A DNA stretch of 64,000 nt from Vulcanisaeta thermophila (GTDB lineage: Archaea; Thermoproteota; Thermoprotei; Thermoproteales; Thermocladiaceae): NCBI RefSeq assembly GCF_001748385.1, contig NZ_BCLI01000004.1:372001-436000 (forward strand). The letters are read 5' to 3'. The notes below the pieces were generated by a model. The model had not been told where the DNA came from, made no database searches, and worked only from the letters and a program-made list of their open reading frames with translations. Below, one piece after another: positions 10,027 through 19,279 of this stretch. Both the position numbers and the translations under genes were made by a program. The first letter of the stretch is position 1; the number at the start of each line of letters is the position of its first letter.

Positions 10027-11106
10027 TTAGTATGGGTATTTGTCCAGTACCAATACGGATCCGTCCCGGTTAATGACCACGTTACTCTCTATCCTCACCC
10101 CGAACCTCCCCGGTATGTATATTCCAGGCTCTATGGTGAATACAGAGCCCCTGGGCAGGGGCTTATCATAGTCCTGGCTTATGAATGGTTCCTCATGAAC
10201 CTCAAGCCCAATCCCATGCCCAGTACGGTGTATGAAGTACTCCCCAAAGCCCCCGCGGGTTATTACACCGCGGGCTATGGAGTCCAGGTAGGAGCCCGTA
10301 ACACCATCCCTAACATTGCCTATCGCCTCATCATGAGCCCGCTTAACCAAGTCATACACCACCCTGAACCCACTGGGTTCATTGTCCCCAACCGTGAATG
10401 TTCTCGTTAGGTCCCCATAGTAGTCATTGTGTGTTGCTGTTATGTCCACAACAACCACATCCCCACGCTCAATACGCCTATTGCCAGGTAACCAGTGCGG
10501 TATTGCTGAGTTGGGCCCGCTCTGTATTAGTATGTCCCTGGGCTCGGCGCCATGGGCCTCAATCTCACTAGCCACGATCCTGGCCAGCTCCCTCTCAGTA
10601 ATGCCAGGCCTCAACTCCTCCTCCACAGCCCTAAACCCACGCTCCAAAGCCCTCACCGCACCCTCTATGTTGCGTATCTCCTCCTCATCCTTACTAATCC
10701 TCATGCCCATAACCACCCCATCAATGGGCACATCAACGAAGTCACCAACGGCCCTCCTCAAAACCCATAACTGGCTCACCCTCATGCCACCCTCAACACC
10801 AACCCTCCTCACAGGACCACAACCACTTAGGAACCCCCTAACAACCATCGCCGGGTCCTCCCCATCCCCATAGGTCACGTAGGGTAACCCCGTGGACCTG
10901 GCCTTACCCTCATCAAGCCTAGGAAGCACTAATGCGTAGTCATTGGTCTTTACGCATATTATCAGCGCGCCGAACCTCTCGAAGGTCTCTATGTACATAC
11001 CCACTAAGTACCTGAAATTAGCGCCGGGGACTACGACCACGGCGTCCACATCCAAGTCCTTCAACGCCTCCATAAGCCCCTTAATTTTACCTCCCATGGG
11101 GACCAC
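10027..11106 (-). CDS. pepQ: Xaa-Pro aminopeptidase/dipeptidase, peptidase family M24
   Basis: 359 residues with an N-terminal creatinase-like domain and a C-terminal pita-bread metalloprotease domain. The five metal ligands are visible: D in VVVDITATH and D in YYGDLTR, H in HRTGHGIGLEVHEEP, E in FTIEPGIY and E in GVRIESNVV. The enzyme removes residues adjacent to proline during peptide turnover in the cytoplasm. The GTG at 11106 is the furthest start; an ATG three codons later (11097) fits the family N-terminus better. A candidate C/D RNA lies just upstream on the same strand. Confidence 0.9.
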   Translation of the reverse strand: MVPMGGKIKGLMEALKDLDVDAVVVVPGANFRYLVGMYIETFERFGALIICVKTNDYALVLPRLDEGKARSTGLPYVTYGDGEDPAMVVRGFLSGCGPVRRVGVEGGMRVSQLWVLRRAVGDFVDVPIDGVVMGMRISKDEEEIRNIEGAVRALERGFRAVEEELRPGITERELARIVASEIEAHGAEPRDILIQSGPNSAIPHWLPGNRRIERGDVVVVDITATHNDYYGDLTRTFTVGDNEPSGFRVVYDLVKRAHDEAIGNVRDGVTGSYLDSIARGVITRGGFGEYFIHRTGHGIGLEVHEEPFISQDYDKPLPRGSVFTIEPGIYIPGRFGVRIESNVVINRDGSVLVLDKYPY

Positions 11107-11135
11107 GACATGGTATTGATAGGAATTAATGTACC

Positions 11136-11191
11136 TTACTCAGTAGAGGCCGCTGTCCTCACTTCTCGGTACCCGTAGACTCATCACGTTA
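11136..11191 (-). ncRNA. Candidate C/D box guide sRNA 2
   Basis: In the gap between pepQ and the MptE-like gene the minus strand reads C GTGATGA (11187-11181), an 11-base guide (11180-11170), D'-like CCGA (11169-11166), a 3-base gap, C'-like GTGAGGA (11162-11156), a 12-base guide (11155-11144) and D CTGA (11143-11140). Terminal boxes are perfect, internal ones degenerate, as is common in archaea. A TTAAATAG box on the minus strand near 11211-11218 would start transcription at about 11190, a few bases before box C. Targets are not identified. Confidence 0.65.
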
Positions 11192-11230
11192 CTGCATTAA
11201 TTATATGCTTAACTATTTAAGCATAGGCTC

Positions 11231-11887
11231 GTGAGTGGTTTGGTGATCACTGGTAGGGCCGTGGTTTTGGACCCCATGGAGTGGGTGTTGACTAGGAGTG
11301 TTTACACCAGGGCGTTGCCCCAATTGAACTTTGAGGGTGATGAGGTAGCGGCTAAGGTGGCCTCTGGATTCTGTGATCACGTGGATTTGGAGGGCCTTGA
11401 TTGGGGTACGGTGCACGTGGTCATGCCGCCAGCCCAGACAAGACCCTTGGGCAATGGCTTGGTGATTGCCGTGGAGGGCTACACCGTTAGGAAGCTCCTG
11501 GACTGGGGTATCAGGCCCAGGGTTGTGGTTACTGACTTTGACTTTCAACCGGAGCACATACTTAACTGTGACTGCTTGGTCTTTGGTCACGCACACGGTG
11601 ATAATATAGGCAGGTTCATCGAATTCGCAGGTAAGCTTAGGGGTAGGTTAGTACCCACGGTCCAGGTATGGCCCAGGAACTGCGGCTTATTATTGCCCGG
11701 CTTCACTGATGGTGATAGGGCTGTTTACCTCGCCTACTACATGGGTGCCAGGGTTATTAATGTCTATGGTTTTAATAAGTACGTTGTGGTTAAGAGGATG
11801 GATGAGGTTAAGAGGATTAAGCTTGACCTTGCCGAGGCCTTCATTGGGAGGGTTTTGAGGAAGGTGCGAATTAATTTCTACCCGTGA
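11231..11887 (+). CDS. mptE: 6-hydroxymethylpterin diphosphokinase, MptE-like
   Basis: 218 residues of the DUF115/MptE family. Archaeal MptE transfers pyrophosphate from ATP to 6-hydroxymethyl-7,8-dihydropterin in pterin cofactor synthesis. Family signs are the VVTDFDFQ segment (usually VTDLDG), FGHAHGDNIGR, VWPRNCGLLLPGFTDGDRAVYLAYYMGA and a C-terminal KRIKLDLA segment. GTG at 11231 is about 25 bases after a TTATATGCT box, so it is leaderless. The change from DLDG to DFDF in the nucleotide-site motif is worth noting but does not obscure the family. Confidence 0.78.
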   Translation: MSGLVITGRAVVLDPMEWVLTRSVYTRALPQLNFEGDEVAAKVASGFCDHVDLEGLDWGTVHVVMPPAQTRPLGNGLVIAVEGYTVRKLLDWGIRPRVVVTDFDFQPEHILNCDCLVFGHAHGDNIGRFIEFAGKLRGRLVPTVQVWPRNCGLLLPGFTDGDRAVYLAYYMGARVINVYGFNKYVVVKRMDEVKRIKLDLAEAFIGRVLRKVRINFYP

Positions 11888-11889
11888 CT

Positions 11890-12552
11890 TTACCTGCTTT
11901 GTTGAGTTATTAGGGGCATTCTCCTGAGCTTCTCGAGTATGTTGAGTAGGGGTGCTGTCTTCTCCCTCTCAACGATTATGTACACGTCATTGTCGTACCT
12001 GAGGACGTGCTGTGCGGTTATTTGGTTGGCCTTCATTACCTGCACCAGGAAGGTTACTATGCCCACGGGTGCCTTGTTGGCGAATATTATCCTAACCATC
12101 CCATACTCAGGAACATTGGCATTGGGCATCACATTGGCTATGTACATTAATGGCGCTATGATCCTAAGCCTGGAGCCATCACTGAGTATTATGAAGTGAG
12201 TATTCTTCGCTGTCACCATATCCCTAAGCTTCTTCAGGCTTTCGAGATTCTCGTCAGTAAGTGCAATCTCTATCTCCCCCATGCCACTGTACGTTATTAT
12301 CTCCGCATTACTTAATCCCCTCATTATGTCTGGATATTCATTGATTAACTTGTAATTCAGTGATAACCGCTCCAGGGCCTTCACTATGGTGAAGACCTTG
12401 GTATCCTTCTCCACGATGGAATCCACCAGGGGCTTTATACTCCTGGCCAGTGCCGACATGTTCACTAAACCGCTGGAGAGTAGGGTAACGTACAATGGGT
12501 TCTCCTCAATGACTATCCTAACCGCCTGCTGTATACTCATTGCCCTTGACAT
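11890..12552 (-). CDS. Hypothetical protein with possible C-terminal ACT-like domain
   Basis: 220 residues. The N-terminal half is helical (about residues 1-75). The second half alternates strands and helices, and the last 70 residues (from about EYGMVRIIF to the end) have the beta-alpha-beta pattern and hydrophobic spacing of an ACT regulatory domain. No catalytic domain is visible. The ATG at 12552 follows a TATATAAAT box about 25 bases upstream, so it is leaderless. It ends two bases from the convergent MptE-like gene. The function is unknown; a ligand-binding regulator is a guess. Confidence 0.55.
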   Translation of the reverse strand: MSRAMSIQQAVRIVIEENPLYVTLLSSGLVNMSALARSIKPLVDSIVEKDTKVFTIVKALERLSLNYKLINEYPDIMRGLSNAEIITYSGMGEIEIALTDENLESLKKLRDMVTAKNTHFIILSDGSRLRIIAPLMYIANVMPNANVPEYGMVRIIFANKAPVGIVTFLVQVMKANQITAQHVLRYDNDVYIIVEREKTAPLLNILEKLRRMPLITQQSR

Positions 12553-12705
12553 ACAGTACTTAATTTGGAGAGTTATTTATATATGTTTCTCAATTTAAGT
12601 AATAAGTACCTAGTCATGTCATGGTATCCCCAATCCCCGCGTTATGGTTAGCATAGCCATGACGTGCGTAACCTTTGTGTGGCGGTATGTTTTAGTGAGG
12701 TAATA

Positions 12706-12715
12706 AAGCTTATAA
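12706..12715 (+). promoter_or_regulatory. TATA box of the membrane pyrophosphatase gene
   Basis: AAGCTTATAA at this position is about 25 bases upstream of 12735-12738, where a GTG and an ATG lie in frame. This spacing supports a leaderless transcript and a start at one of these codons rather than at the upstream GTG at 12720. Confidence 0.6.
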
Positions 12716-12737
12716 GGGCGTGCATCATGGTTTGGTG

Positions 12738-14939
12738 ATGATACCCTTAACACTGGCCCTGGCAGTAGTAATACCTATAATAGGTATTATTTTAGCAGCC
12801 TACAACGCATCCTCCGTCCTCAGGATAGTACCGGGTAAGAGGGAGCTGACTGAGATTAACATGCTCATAGCCGAGGGGGGCAAGACTTTCCTAATGAGGG
12901 AGTACAAGACTATACTCCCAACTGGCGTTGTCCTAACAATACTCATATGGGCTGCTTACTACCTGGTATTCCATAACCCACTTTATGGGAACCTAGCTGC
13001 ATTATCCTTTGCCCTGGGCGCCATTGGTAGTGCTGTGGCTGGTTACCTGGGTATGTACGTAACCACGAGGAGCGCCGCCAAAACCGCCTGGATGGCTAGG
13101 AATGGGATGGGCCCAGCGCTGAGCACGTCCTTCAGGGCAGGTACGGTAATGGGGCTATCACTAGCCAGCATTGCTTTGCTAATAGTCACCATACTATACT
13201 GGGCATACTCATCAATATTACCAACGCCTGAATGGGCCGAGGTTCTGGCCCCCGTGGCCTTTGGCGCCAGTTTGATATCATTATTCATAAGGGTTGCGGG
13301 CGGTATTTACACAAAGGCTGCGGATTGGGGCGCAGACATAGTGGGTAAGGTGGAGGCTGGGATACCGGAGGATGACCCAAGGAACCCAGGTGTCATTGCT
13401 GATAATGTGGGCGATAATGTGGGTGATTGTGCGGGCATGGCTAGTGACGTTTACGAGAGCTTCGTTGTGGTGCTCACGGGAGCCTTACTCCTAGCCGCGG
13501 TTTTTAACCTGGCACCATCACTCATTAGGCTATCCATAGTGATAGCCACATTGACACTTATAGCCACGTTAATAGGGATACAGGTGGTTAGGGGTGAGGT
13601 TAGGGGTAGAGACCTAGCGGCCGCCGCAATGGGTAAGCTGAACCTAGCCCTCTACACAACGATAATAGTGGCCGCAATATTAGTGGCCGCCTTCTCATAC
13701 TATGAGGCATTCAGGGGTGTTTTCACAGTGATGGAGGCCACGGCCATTTTCATAGCGGATCTCCTGGGTATGATAACAGCATTGGTGGCCCTCTTCGTAA
13801 CCGAGTACTTTACCCACTACACGTTCCCACCCGTTAGGAACATTGCCAGGCAGGCGGTGCTCTCTGCATCGAACGTAATCGTGGCTGGCTACTCCTATGG
13901 GTTGTTGAGTGCTGTGCCCACGATACTCATGGTTGTGGCCGCCCTGGGAATCTCATATGTACTAGGTTCCATGTTCATACCACCAGGGGGTATTGAGGGT
14001 GGTATTTTCGGAACAGCAGTGGCCTCTGTGGGGTTGCTGAGCTTAGCAGGTATTGTCATATCCCTTGACTCCTACGGGCCCGTCAGTGATAATGCAAATG
14101 GCCTAGTGGAGATGACGGGTATGGATGAGGTTAGGAATGTCACAGATGCCCTGGACGCGATAGGTAACACATTCAAGGCCACCACGAAGGGTTACGCAAT
14201 AGCCAGTGCCGGGTTGGCGGCCTTGGTATTATTCATAGGCTTCATATACGAGGTCGTGGAGAGAATGGGTATGACCCTAACCCAGGCCTTTAGCTACATG
14301 AGCGCAGTGAACCCAAGCATAATAATAGGGGCCCTAATAGGCGTTGCCCTAGTTTACTTCTTCTCAAGCACCACACTGGCAAGCGTGGGTAGGGCGGCTG
14401 GCGAGCTTGTGGAGGAGATAAGGAGGCAGTTCAGGGAGAAGAGGATACTGGAACTCTGGCCACAGGAGAAGCCGGATTATAACAGGGCCATAGACATAGT
14501 CACCAGGCACGCCCTGAAAAACTTCCTAGTACCTGGACTCGCCGCGGTCATAGTCCCAGTTATTGTGGGGCTAGCCCTAGGCTGGGTGGCACTGGTGGGT
14601 TTAATATTCGGCACAATACTCGCAGGCTTCCCGAGGGCATTACTCATGGCCAATGCAGGTGGTGCGTGGGATAATGCTAAGAAGTACATCGAGATAGAGG
14701 GGATAGAGATTGGTGGTGTTAGGTATGGCAAGAAGAGCGAACCTCACAAGAACGCGGTAGTCGGTGATGTCGTTGGTGATCCGTTCAAAGATACCACAGG
14801 TCCCTCTCTCAATCCGTTAATTAAGGTTGTCAATACTGTGTCTATTGTTTTTGCACCAGCTATTGCCGTGATGAGTATGATTAATCCGGCGGTGGCCGCA
14901 TTAATGTTCATACTGCCCATTGTGGCACTTGCTCTGTAA
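12738..14939 (+). CDS. hppA: H+-translocating membrane pyrophosphatase (K+-independent type)
   Basis: About 733 residues and some 16 membrane segments. The enzyme hydrolyses PPi and pumps protons. The substrate-binding loop GADIVGKVEAGIPEDDPRNPG is at about residue 197, followed by DNVGDNVGDCAGMASD, and the C-terminal GGAWDNAKKYIE and GDVVGDPFKDTTGP motifs are present. Residue 480, in GNTFKATTKG, is Lys; K+-requiring forms have Ala there, so this should be the K+-independent class. The next gene, PPDK, also handles PPi. Confidence 0.95.
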   Translation: MIPLTLALAVVIPIIGIILAAYNASSVLRIVPGKRELTEINMLIAEGGKTFLMREYKTILPTGVVLTILIWAAYYLVFHNPLYGNLAALSFALGAIGSAVAGYLGMYVTTRSAAKTAWMARNGMGPALSTSFRAGTVMGLSLASIALLIVTILYWAYSSILPTPEWAEVLAPVAFGASLISLFIRVAGGIYTKAADWGADIVGKVEAGIPEDDPRNPGVIADNVGDNVGDCAGMASDVYESFVVVLTGALLLAAVFNLAPSLIRLSIVIATLTLIATLIGIQVVRGEVRGRDLAAAAMGKLNLALYTTIIVAAILVAAFSYYEAFRGVFTVMEATAIFIADLLGMITALVALFVTEYFTHYTFPPVRNIARQAVLSASNVIVAGYSYGLLSAVPTILMVVAALGISYVLGSMFIPPGGIEGGIFGTAVASVGLLSLAGIVISLDSYGPVSDNANGLVEMTGMDEVRNVTDALDAIGNTFKATTKGYAIASAGLAALVLFIGFIYEVVERMGMTLTQAFSYMSAVNPSIIIGALIGVALVYFFSSTTLASVGRAAGELVEEIRRQFREKRILELWPQEKPDYNRAIDIVTRHALKNFLVPGLAAVIVPVIVGLALGWVALVGLIFGTILAGFPRALLMANAGGAWDNAKKYIEIEGIEIGGVRYGKKSEPHKNAVVGDVVGDPFKDTTGPSLNPLIKVVNTVSIVFAPAIAVMSMINPAVAALMFILPIVALAL

Positions 14940-15130
14940 GTTGAAATCAGCAATCAACATTATTAAAATTATACTTATATACTATAGATTTAAAAGATTT
15001 AAAATTGAAAGATAAATCCTCGAGACTAATTACTGACGAACCCATACTTTAAAGAATGATACGTTTTGTGTTTTTATCATTATTTATAATTATTAATCAA
15101 TAGAAGTAATATTAATAATTATGAATAGGG

Positions 15131-15142
15131 AAAAATTTAAAA
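15131..15142 (+). promoter_or_regulatory. TATA box of pyruvate phosphate dikinase gene
   Basis: AAAAATTTAAAA lies about 25-28 bases before the ATG at 15165. The whole 225-base gap from 14940 to 15164 is very AT-rich and contains no other gene that I can see. Confidence 0.55.
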
Positions 15143-15164
15143 AATAAATAAATACCAATACCCG

Positions 15165-17846
15165 ATGGGTAGTTTAGGTAAGTACGTGCTAACCTTTGAG
15201 GAGGCGGATCCTGATGATGTTAAGCTAATAGGTGGTAAGGCCTCGAGCCTCGTCCTAATGACGAGGCTTGGGCTCCCGGTACCTCCCGGTATAATAATAA
15301 CCACCAAGGCGTGTAGGGAGTATTACGACGGTGGTGAGAGGCTTCCCGAGGGCTTGATGGATGAGGTTGCCAGGGGTATTAAGTACCTTGAGGAGAAGAC
15401 TGGGCTTAAGCTTGGCGATCCGGAGAATCCCCTCCTGGTCAGCGTTAGGTCAGGCGCCGCGGTCTCAATGCCGGGCATGATGGATACCGTATTGAACGTG
15501 GGATTGAACGATAAGACGGTGCACGGCCTTGCCAGGAGGATTAACAATGAGCATGGCGCCTATGATGCCTATAGGAGGTTCCTGGCAATGTTTGGTAGGA
15601 TTGTGCTGGGTATACCAGAGGAGGAGTTTAACAAGCCCCTTGAGGAGATTAAGCGGAAGTACGGTGTTAAGGAGGATCCCGAAATACCACTCGAGGGGCT
15701 CAAGGAGTTGGTGGAGGTTTATAAGCAAATATACATTAAGCGGTTTGGTAAGGTGTTTGATGACCCATGGGAGCAGTTGAGGCTGTCCATAGAGGCTGTG
15801 TTCAAGTCATGGAACTCACCAAGGGCTAGGTTCTATAGGGAGGCCAATAAGATAACCCCCGACATAGCGGATTGTACGGCGGCCACGATTGTGACCATGG
15901 TATTTGGCAATGCCGATTGGCGCTCAGCGACTGGCGTGGTCTTTAGTAGGGACCCAGCCACTGGGGAGAATGTTCTCTATGGTGAGTACCTACCCTACGC
16001 CCAGGGTGAGGACGTGGTGGCTGGCATTAGGACCCCAAAGCCCGTGGAGAAGCTTAAGGAGGAGATGCCCGAGGTCTATGAGCAGTTGTACAGGGGTGTT
16101 AAGTTGATCGAGAGGACTAAGAAGGAGGTTCAGGATGTTGAGTTCACAATAGAGAAGGGTAAGCTATGGTTCCTCCAGACCAGGAATGCCAAGATGAACC
16201 CACTGGCGGTTCTGAAGACCAGGGTTGATATGTACAAGGAGGGTTTGATAACGAAGGAGGAGGCCATAATGGGTGTAAAGCCCGAGTACATACTACAAAT
16301 GCTCTACCCAAGGATTGACGAGAGTAAGGCAGGAAAGCCCCTAACCAAGGGAATACCCGCGTCCCCAGGCGCCGTTAGTGGGCAAGCGGTCTTTGACCCG
16401 GACAGGGCTGTGGAGTGGGCCAAGGCGGGTAGGAGGGTTATACTGGTTAGGGAGGAGACCAAACCAGACGATGTTCATGGCTTCTACGCATCAGTGGGCG
16501 TGCTAACAAGCCGCGGTGGCGCCACGAGCCATGCCGCTGTGGTGGCCAGGGCCATAGGTAGACCCGCCGTGGTTGGTGCTGAGGCTCTGCAGATTGATTA
16601 CTCCGCGAGGACCGCCAGGGTTGGTGATGTGGTTATTAAGGAGGGTGATTGGATAACCATTGATGGGTTCACGGGCAATGTCTACGTGGGTCAGGTACCC
16701 ACGATAGAGCCCAAGCTACCTCCTGAGTTCTTCGAGTTCCTGGACATGGCGGACTCCGTATCGGTGTTTGAGGTTAGGGCCAACGCTGACACGCCGGATG
16801 ACGCAAGCATAGCCAGGAGGTTCGGCGCCAAGGGGATTGGGCTACTGAGGACCGAGAGGATGTTCAGGGCACCTGGTAGGCTTGAGCTCTTTAGGAGGGT
16901 GATACTCTCGGATAACCCAAGTGAAAGGAGGGAGTTGCTGGATCAGTTGGCTGAGATGATGAAGAGGGACTTCCTGGAGATCTTCGAGATAATGGAGGGG
17001 TACCCAATAACCGTTAGGCTCTTTGATCCACCACTCCATGAATTCCTACCCAACCTGGAGGAGTTGGTTGCGGAGGTTACCAGGGCGAGGACGCTGGGTA
17101 AGCCGGACCCTGAGAAGGAGAGGTTACTGGCTAGGGTTAAGGCATTGGTTGAGGCCAACCCAATGATGGGGCACAGGGGCGTTAGGGTTGGGGTAACATA
17201 CCCAGAGATATACGCCGCGCAGGTAAAGGCAATCCTCTCGGCGGCACTTGAGCTAAGGAGGAAGGGTAAGCACGTGGAGCTTCAAATAATGATCCCGCAA
17301 GTGGCTGAGGTTAGGGAGTTGGAGTTCATAATCAATAATGTGGTTAAGCCCACAGCCGAGGAGGTATTCAGGGAGTATGGTGACCGCATTGAGTATAAGA
17401 TTGGCACGATGATGGAGACCGTAAGGTCATGCCTAACAGCGGATAAGATAGCCAAGGTCGTGGACTTCATGAGCTTCGGAACCAACGACCTAACACAGGC
17501 TGTATTTAGCTTCAGCCGTGATGATGTGGAGAATAAGTTCATGAGCAAATACCTAGAACTAGGCATACTACCCTACGACCCATTCATAACAATTGATGAG
17601 GATGGGGTGGCGAAGCTCATGAAGCTAGCCATAGACTTAGCAAGGAGTGTTAAGCCCAATATAGAGATTGGAATATGCGGTGAGCACGGCGGCGATGTAG
17701 ACTCCATAAAGATACTAGCTAGGGTGGTGGGCAGGGGACTTAATTACTTCAGTGCATCGCCATACAGAGTGCCCGTGGCACGACTAGTCGCTGCTCAGGA
17801 ATCCCTAAGAATAACCGGTAGGGCACCCAAGATATCAATATACTAA
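15165..17846 (+). CDS. ppdK: Pyruvate, phosphate dikinase
   Basis: 893 residues, the usual size. It interconverts pyruvate, ATP and Pi with PEP, AMP and PPi; in Thermoproteales it serves glycolysis and gluconeogenesis. The ATP-grasp domain occupies the N-terminus (GGKASSL, SVRSGAAVSMPGMMDT), the swivelling phosphohistidine domain has SRGGATSHAAV with the catalytic His at residue 456, and the PEP/pyruvate barrel carries GLLRTERMF and GICGEHGGD before the conserved YFSASPYRVPVARL end. It has its own promoter, downstream of the membrane pyrophosphatase, which could use the PPi. Confidence 0.96.
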   Translation: MGSLGKYVLTFEEADPDDVKLIGGKASSLVLMTRLGLPVPPGIIITTKACREYYDGGERLPEGLMDEVARGIKYLEEKTGLKLGDPENPLLVSVRSGAAVSMPGMMDTVLNVGLNDKTVHGLARRINNEHGAYDAYRRFLAMFGRIVLGIPEEEFNKPLEEIKRKYGVKEDPEIPLEGLKELVEVYKQIYIKRFGKVFDDPWEQLRLSIEAVFKSWNSPRARFYREANKITPDIADCTAATIVTMVFGNADWRSATGVVFSRDPATGENVLYGEYLPYAQGEDVVAGIRTPKPVEKLKEEMPEVYEQLYRGVKLIERTKKEVQDVEFTIEKGKLWFLQTRNAKMNPLAVLKTRVDMYKEGLITKEEAIMGVKPEYILQMLYPRIDESKAGKPLTKGIPASPGAVSGQAVFDPDRAVEWAKAGRRVILVREETKPDDVHGFYASVGVLTSRGGATSHAAVVARAIGRPAVVGAEALQIDYSARTARVGDVVIKEGDWITIDGFTGNVYVGQVPTIEPKLPPEFFEFLDMADSVSVFEVRANADTPDDASIARRFGAKGIGLLRTERMFRAPGRLELFRRVILSDNPSERRELLDQLAEMMKRDFLEIFEIMEGYPITVRLFDPPLHEFLPNLEELVAEVTRARTLGKPDPEKERLLARVKALVEANPMMGHRGVRVGVTYPEIYAAQVKAILSAALELRRKGKHVELQIMIPQVAEVRELEFIINNVVKPTAEEVFREYGDRIEYKIGTMMETVRSCLTADKIAKVVDFMSFGTNDLTQAVFSFSRDDVENKFMSKYLELGILPYDPFITIDEDGVAKLMKLAIDLARSVKPNIEIGICGEHGGDVDSIKILARVVGRGLNYFSASPYRVPVARLVAAQESLRITGRAPKISIY

Positions 17847-17861
17847 GCCCAGTCAAAAGGT

Positions 17862-17896
17862 TGGTTATATTTCAAATTTTTTACTTTATATTTTAC
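17862..17896 (+). terminator. T-rich termination region after ppdK
   Basis: Repeated runs of T follow the ppdK stop codon (TTATATTTCAAATTTTTTAC and on), the usual form of archaeal intrinsic termination. No stable hairpin is apparent. The remaining bases to 18025 are AT-rich with no gene. Confidence 0.4.
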
Positions 17897-18076
17897 GGTT
17901 CATGTAATTTTCCAGGGTTGCGTAATTCACCAGTGATCATTCACATTATCAATACATACTCTATATTTATTTACGGTATTTGATATATATTTATCATACT
18001 ATTATATGTCGTTATTTCTATATTTATGACATATGAACATTTAAAAAAGGGAGCGCTTTATGGTGAGTTGACCAAT

Positions 18077-18913
18077 ATGGTGACAATAACGGTACTTCAG
18101 TATGTTCTTTCGGTAATATCTGGAGTGCTTGTGGGTTTCTCACTGGGCTTAATCGGTGGTGGTGGTTCAATACTTGCTGTGCCCCTCTTCCTATACTTCG
18201 TGGGCCTTGACACCCTACCCAATGCGGCGCACATAGCCATTGGTACCACGGCGTTGGCGGTGGGTTTGAATGCCTACATAAATTCATACATGCATCTTAG
18301 GAGGCGGAATGTGGCGCCTAGGGTTGGTGGTTTATTTGCTGGTGTTGGTCTTGTGGGTTCATTAATTGGGGCTTATCTAGGCCATGTAACACCGGGTACT
18401 GACTTGCTGACTTACTTCGCCATAGTCATGATAGTACTGGGCGTGTACATGGCCATTAGGAGGGAGGCCTCGCGGGCGGGTACCCAGGATGAGATTAATC
18501 ATATGCTTGAGGCAATTAGGAGGTGCCCAAGATTGACACCATACACGTTGGCTAAGGTGTCCCTATTCGGCTTCATTGTGGGTTTGGTGAGTGGTTACTT
18601 CGGTATTGGTGGTGGCTTTCTCATAGTGCCCAGTCTCATGTTCTCGGCTGGATTATGCATAACCAGGGCCATTGGAACCTCACTCATTAGTGTGGGTACC
18701 TTTGGGGTGGCCAGCGGCGCTGAGTACTGGTTCTACGGTGATGTCCTAATACCAATAGCCCTACTATACGTGGCTGGTGGCGTGGCTGGTGGTTACGCCG
18801 GCACGAGTATTGCGGTTAGGGCTCCAAGGAGAACCCTTAGGATTGCGTATGGCATAATAATAGTGCTCGTGGGCGTCTACATGTTACTAAGGATTTACCA
18901 CTTAACGCCATAA
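18077..18913 (+). CDS. TauE/SafE family anion permease
   Basis: About 278 residues, eight hydrophobic segments, in two repeats each beginning with a glycine-rich G-x-G-G-G motif (SLGLIGGGGSILAVPL and SGYFGIGGGFLIVPSL). The family (PF01925) exports sulfite, sulfonates or other anions. I chose the ATG at 18077 because the TTTAAAAAA box at about 18040-18048 precedes it by the leaderless distance and the membrane domain starts there; an in-frame ATG at 18026 would add 17 polar residues. The substrate cannot be read from the sequence. Confidence 0.85.
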   Translation: MVTITVLQYVLSVISGVLVGFSLGLIGGGGSILAVPLFLYFVGLDTLPNAAHIAIGTTALAVGLNAYINSYMHLRRRNVAPRVGGLFAGVGLVGSLIGAYLGHVTPGTDLLTYFAIVMIVLGVYMAIRREASRAGTQDEINHMLEAIRRCPRLTPYTLAKVSLFGFIVGLVSGYFGIGGGFLIVPSLMFSAGLCITRAIGTSLISVGTFGVASGAEYWFYGDVLIPIALLYVAGGVAGGYAGTSIAVRAPRRTLRIAYGIIIVLVGVYMLLRIYHLTP

Positions 18914-18942
18914 AAAACTTAAATTAAAGGGCTTGGTGATTA

Positions 18943-19242
18943 GTGGTGATGAGGGTCATAGGTTATGAGAAGTTCATGAGGTTTGTATCCTCAAACCCGT
19001 CCTACGAAGTCCACGAGACAGGCGATTTCGTTGAGGTCACCTTCCACACGCCCAGTATTGAGGAGGCATCGAGTTCCATGTCTGATGAGGAGGGCTCTAG
19101 GGCAGTGATTAAATTGCTCCTTAAGAAGGTGGGCGATGAGTTAGTGCTGAGTGAGGCTTGGGTGGAGAGGGAGGGTGTTAGGCATCCCTTGAGTCTTGAT
19201 TCATTTGATACGTGGCTTGAATTCATTGATATGTACTCATAG
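18943..19242 (+). CDS. Hypothetical protein, 99 aa
   Basis: Small acidic protein, not recognised; soluble alpha/beta with a pattern of short strands and helices. Starts GTG 18943 or ATG 18946, about 25 bases after a CTTAAATTAA box (18917-18926), so it has a separate leaderless promoter. It has typical codon use for the region and no motifs that I can name. Confidence 0.55.
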   Translation: MVMRVIGYEKFMRFVSSNPSYEVHETGDFVEVTFHTPSIEEASSSMSDEEGSRAVIKLLLKKVGDELVLSEAWVEREGVRHPLSLDSFDTWLEFIDMYS

Positions 19243-19279
19243 GGAGTTAAGAATTTATTAGGTAATCCCCTAATTTAAT

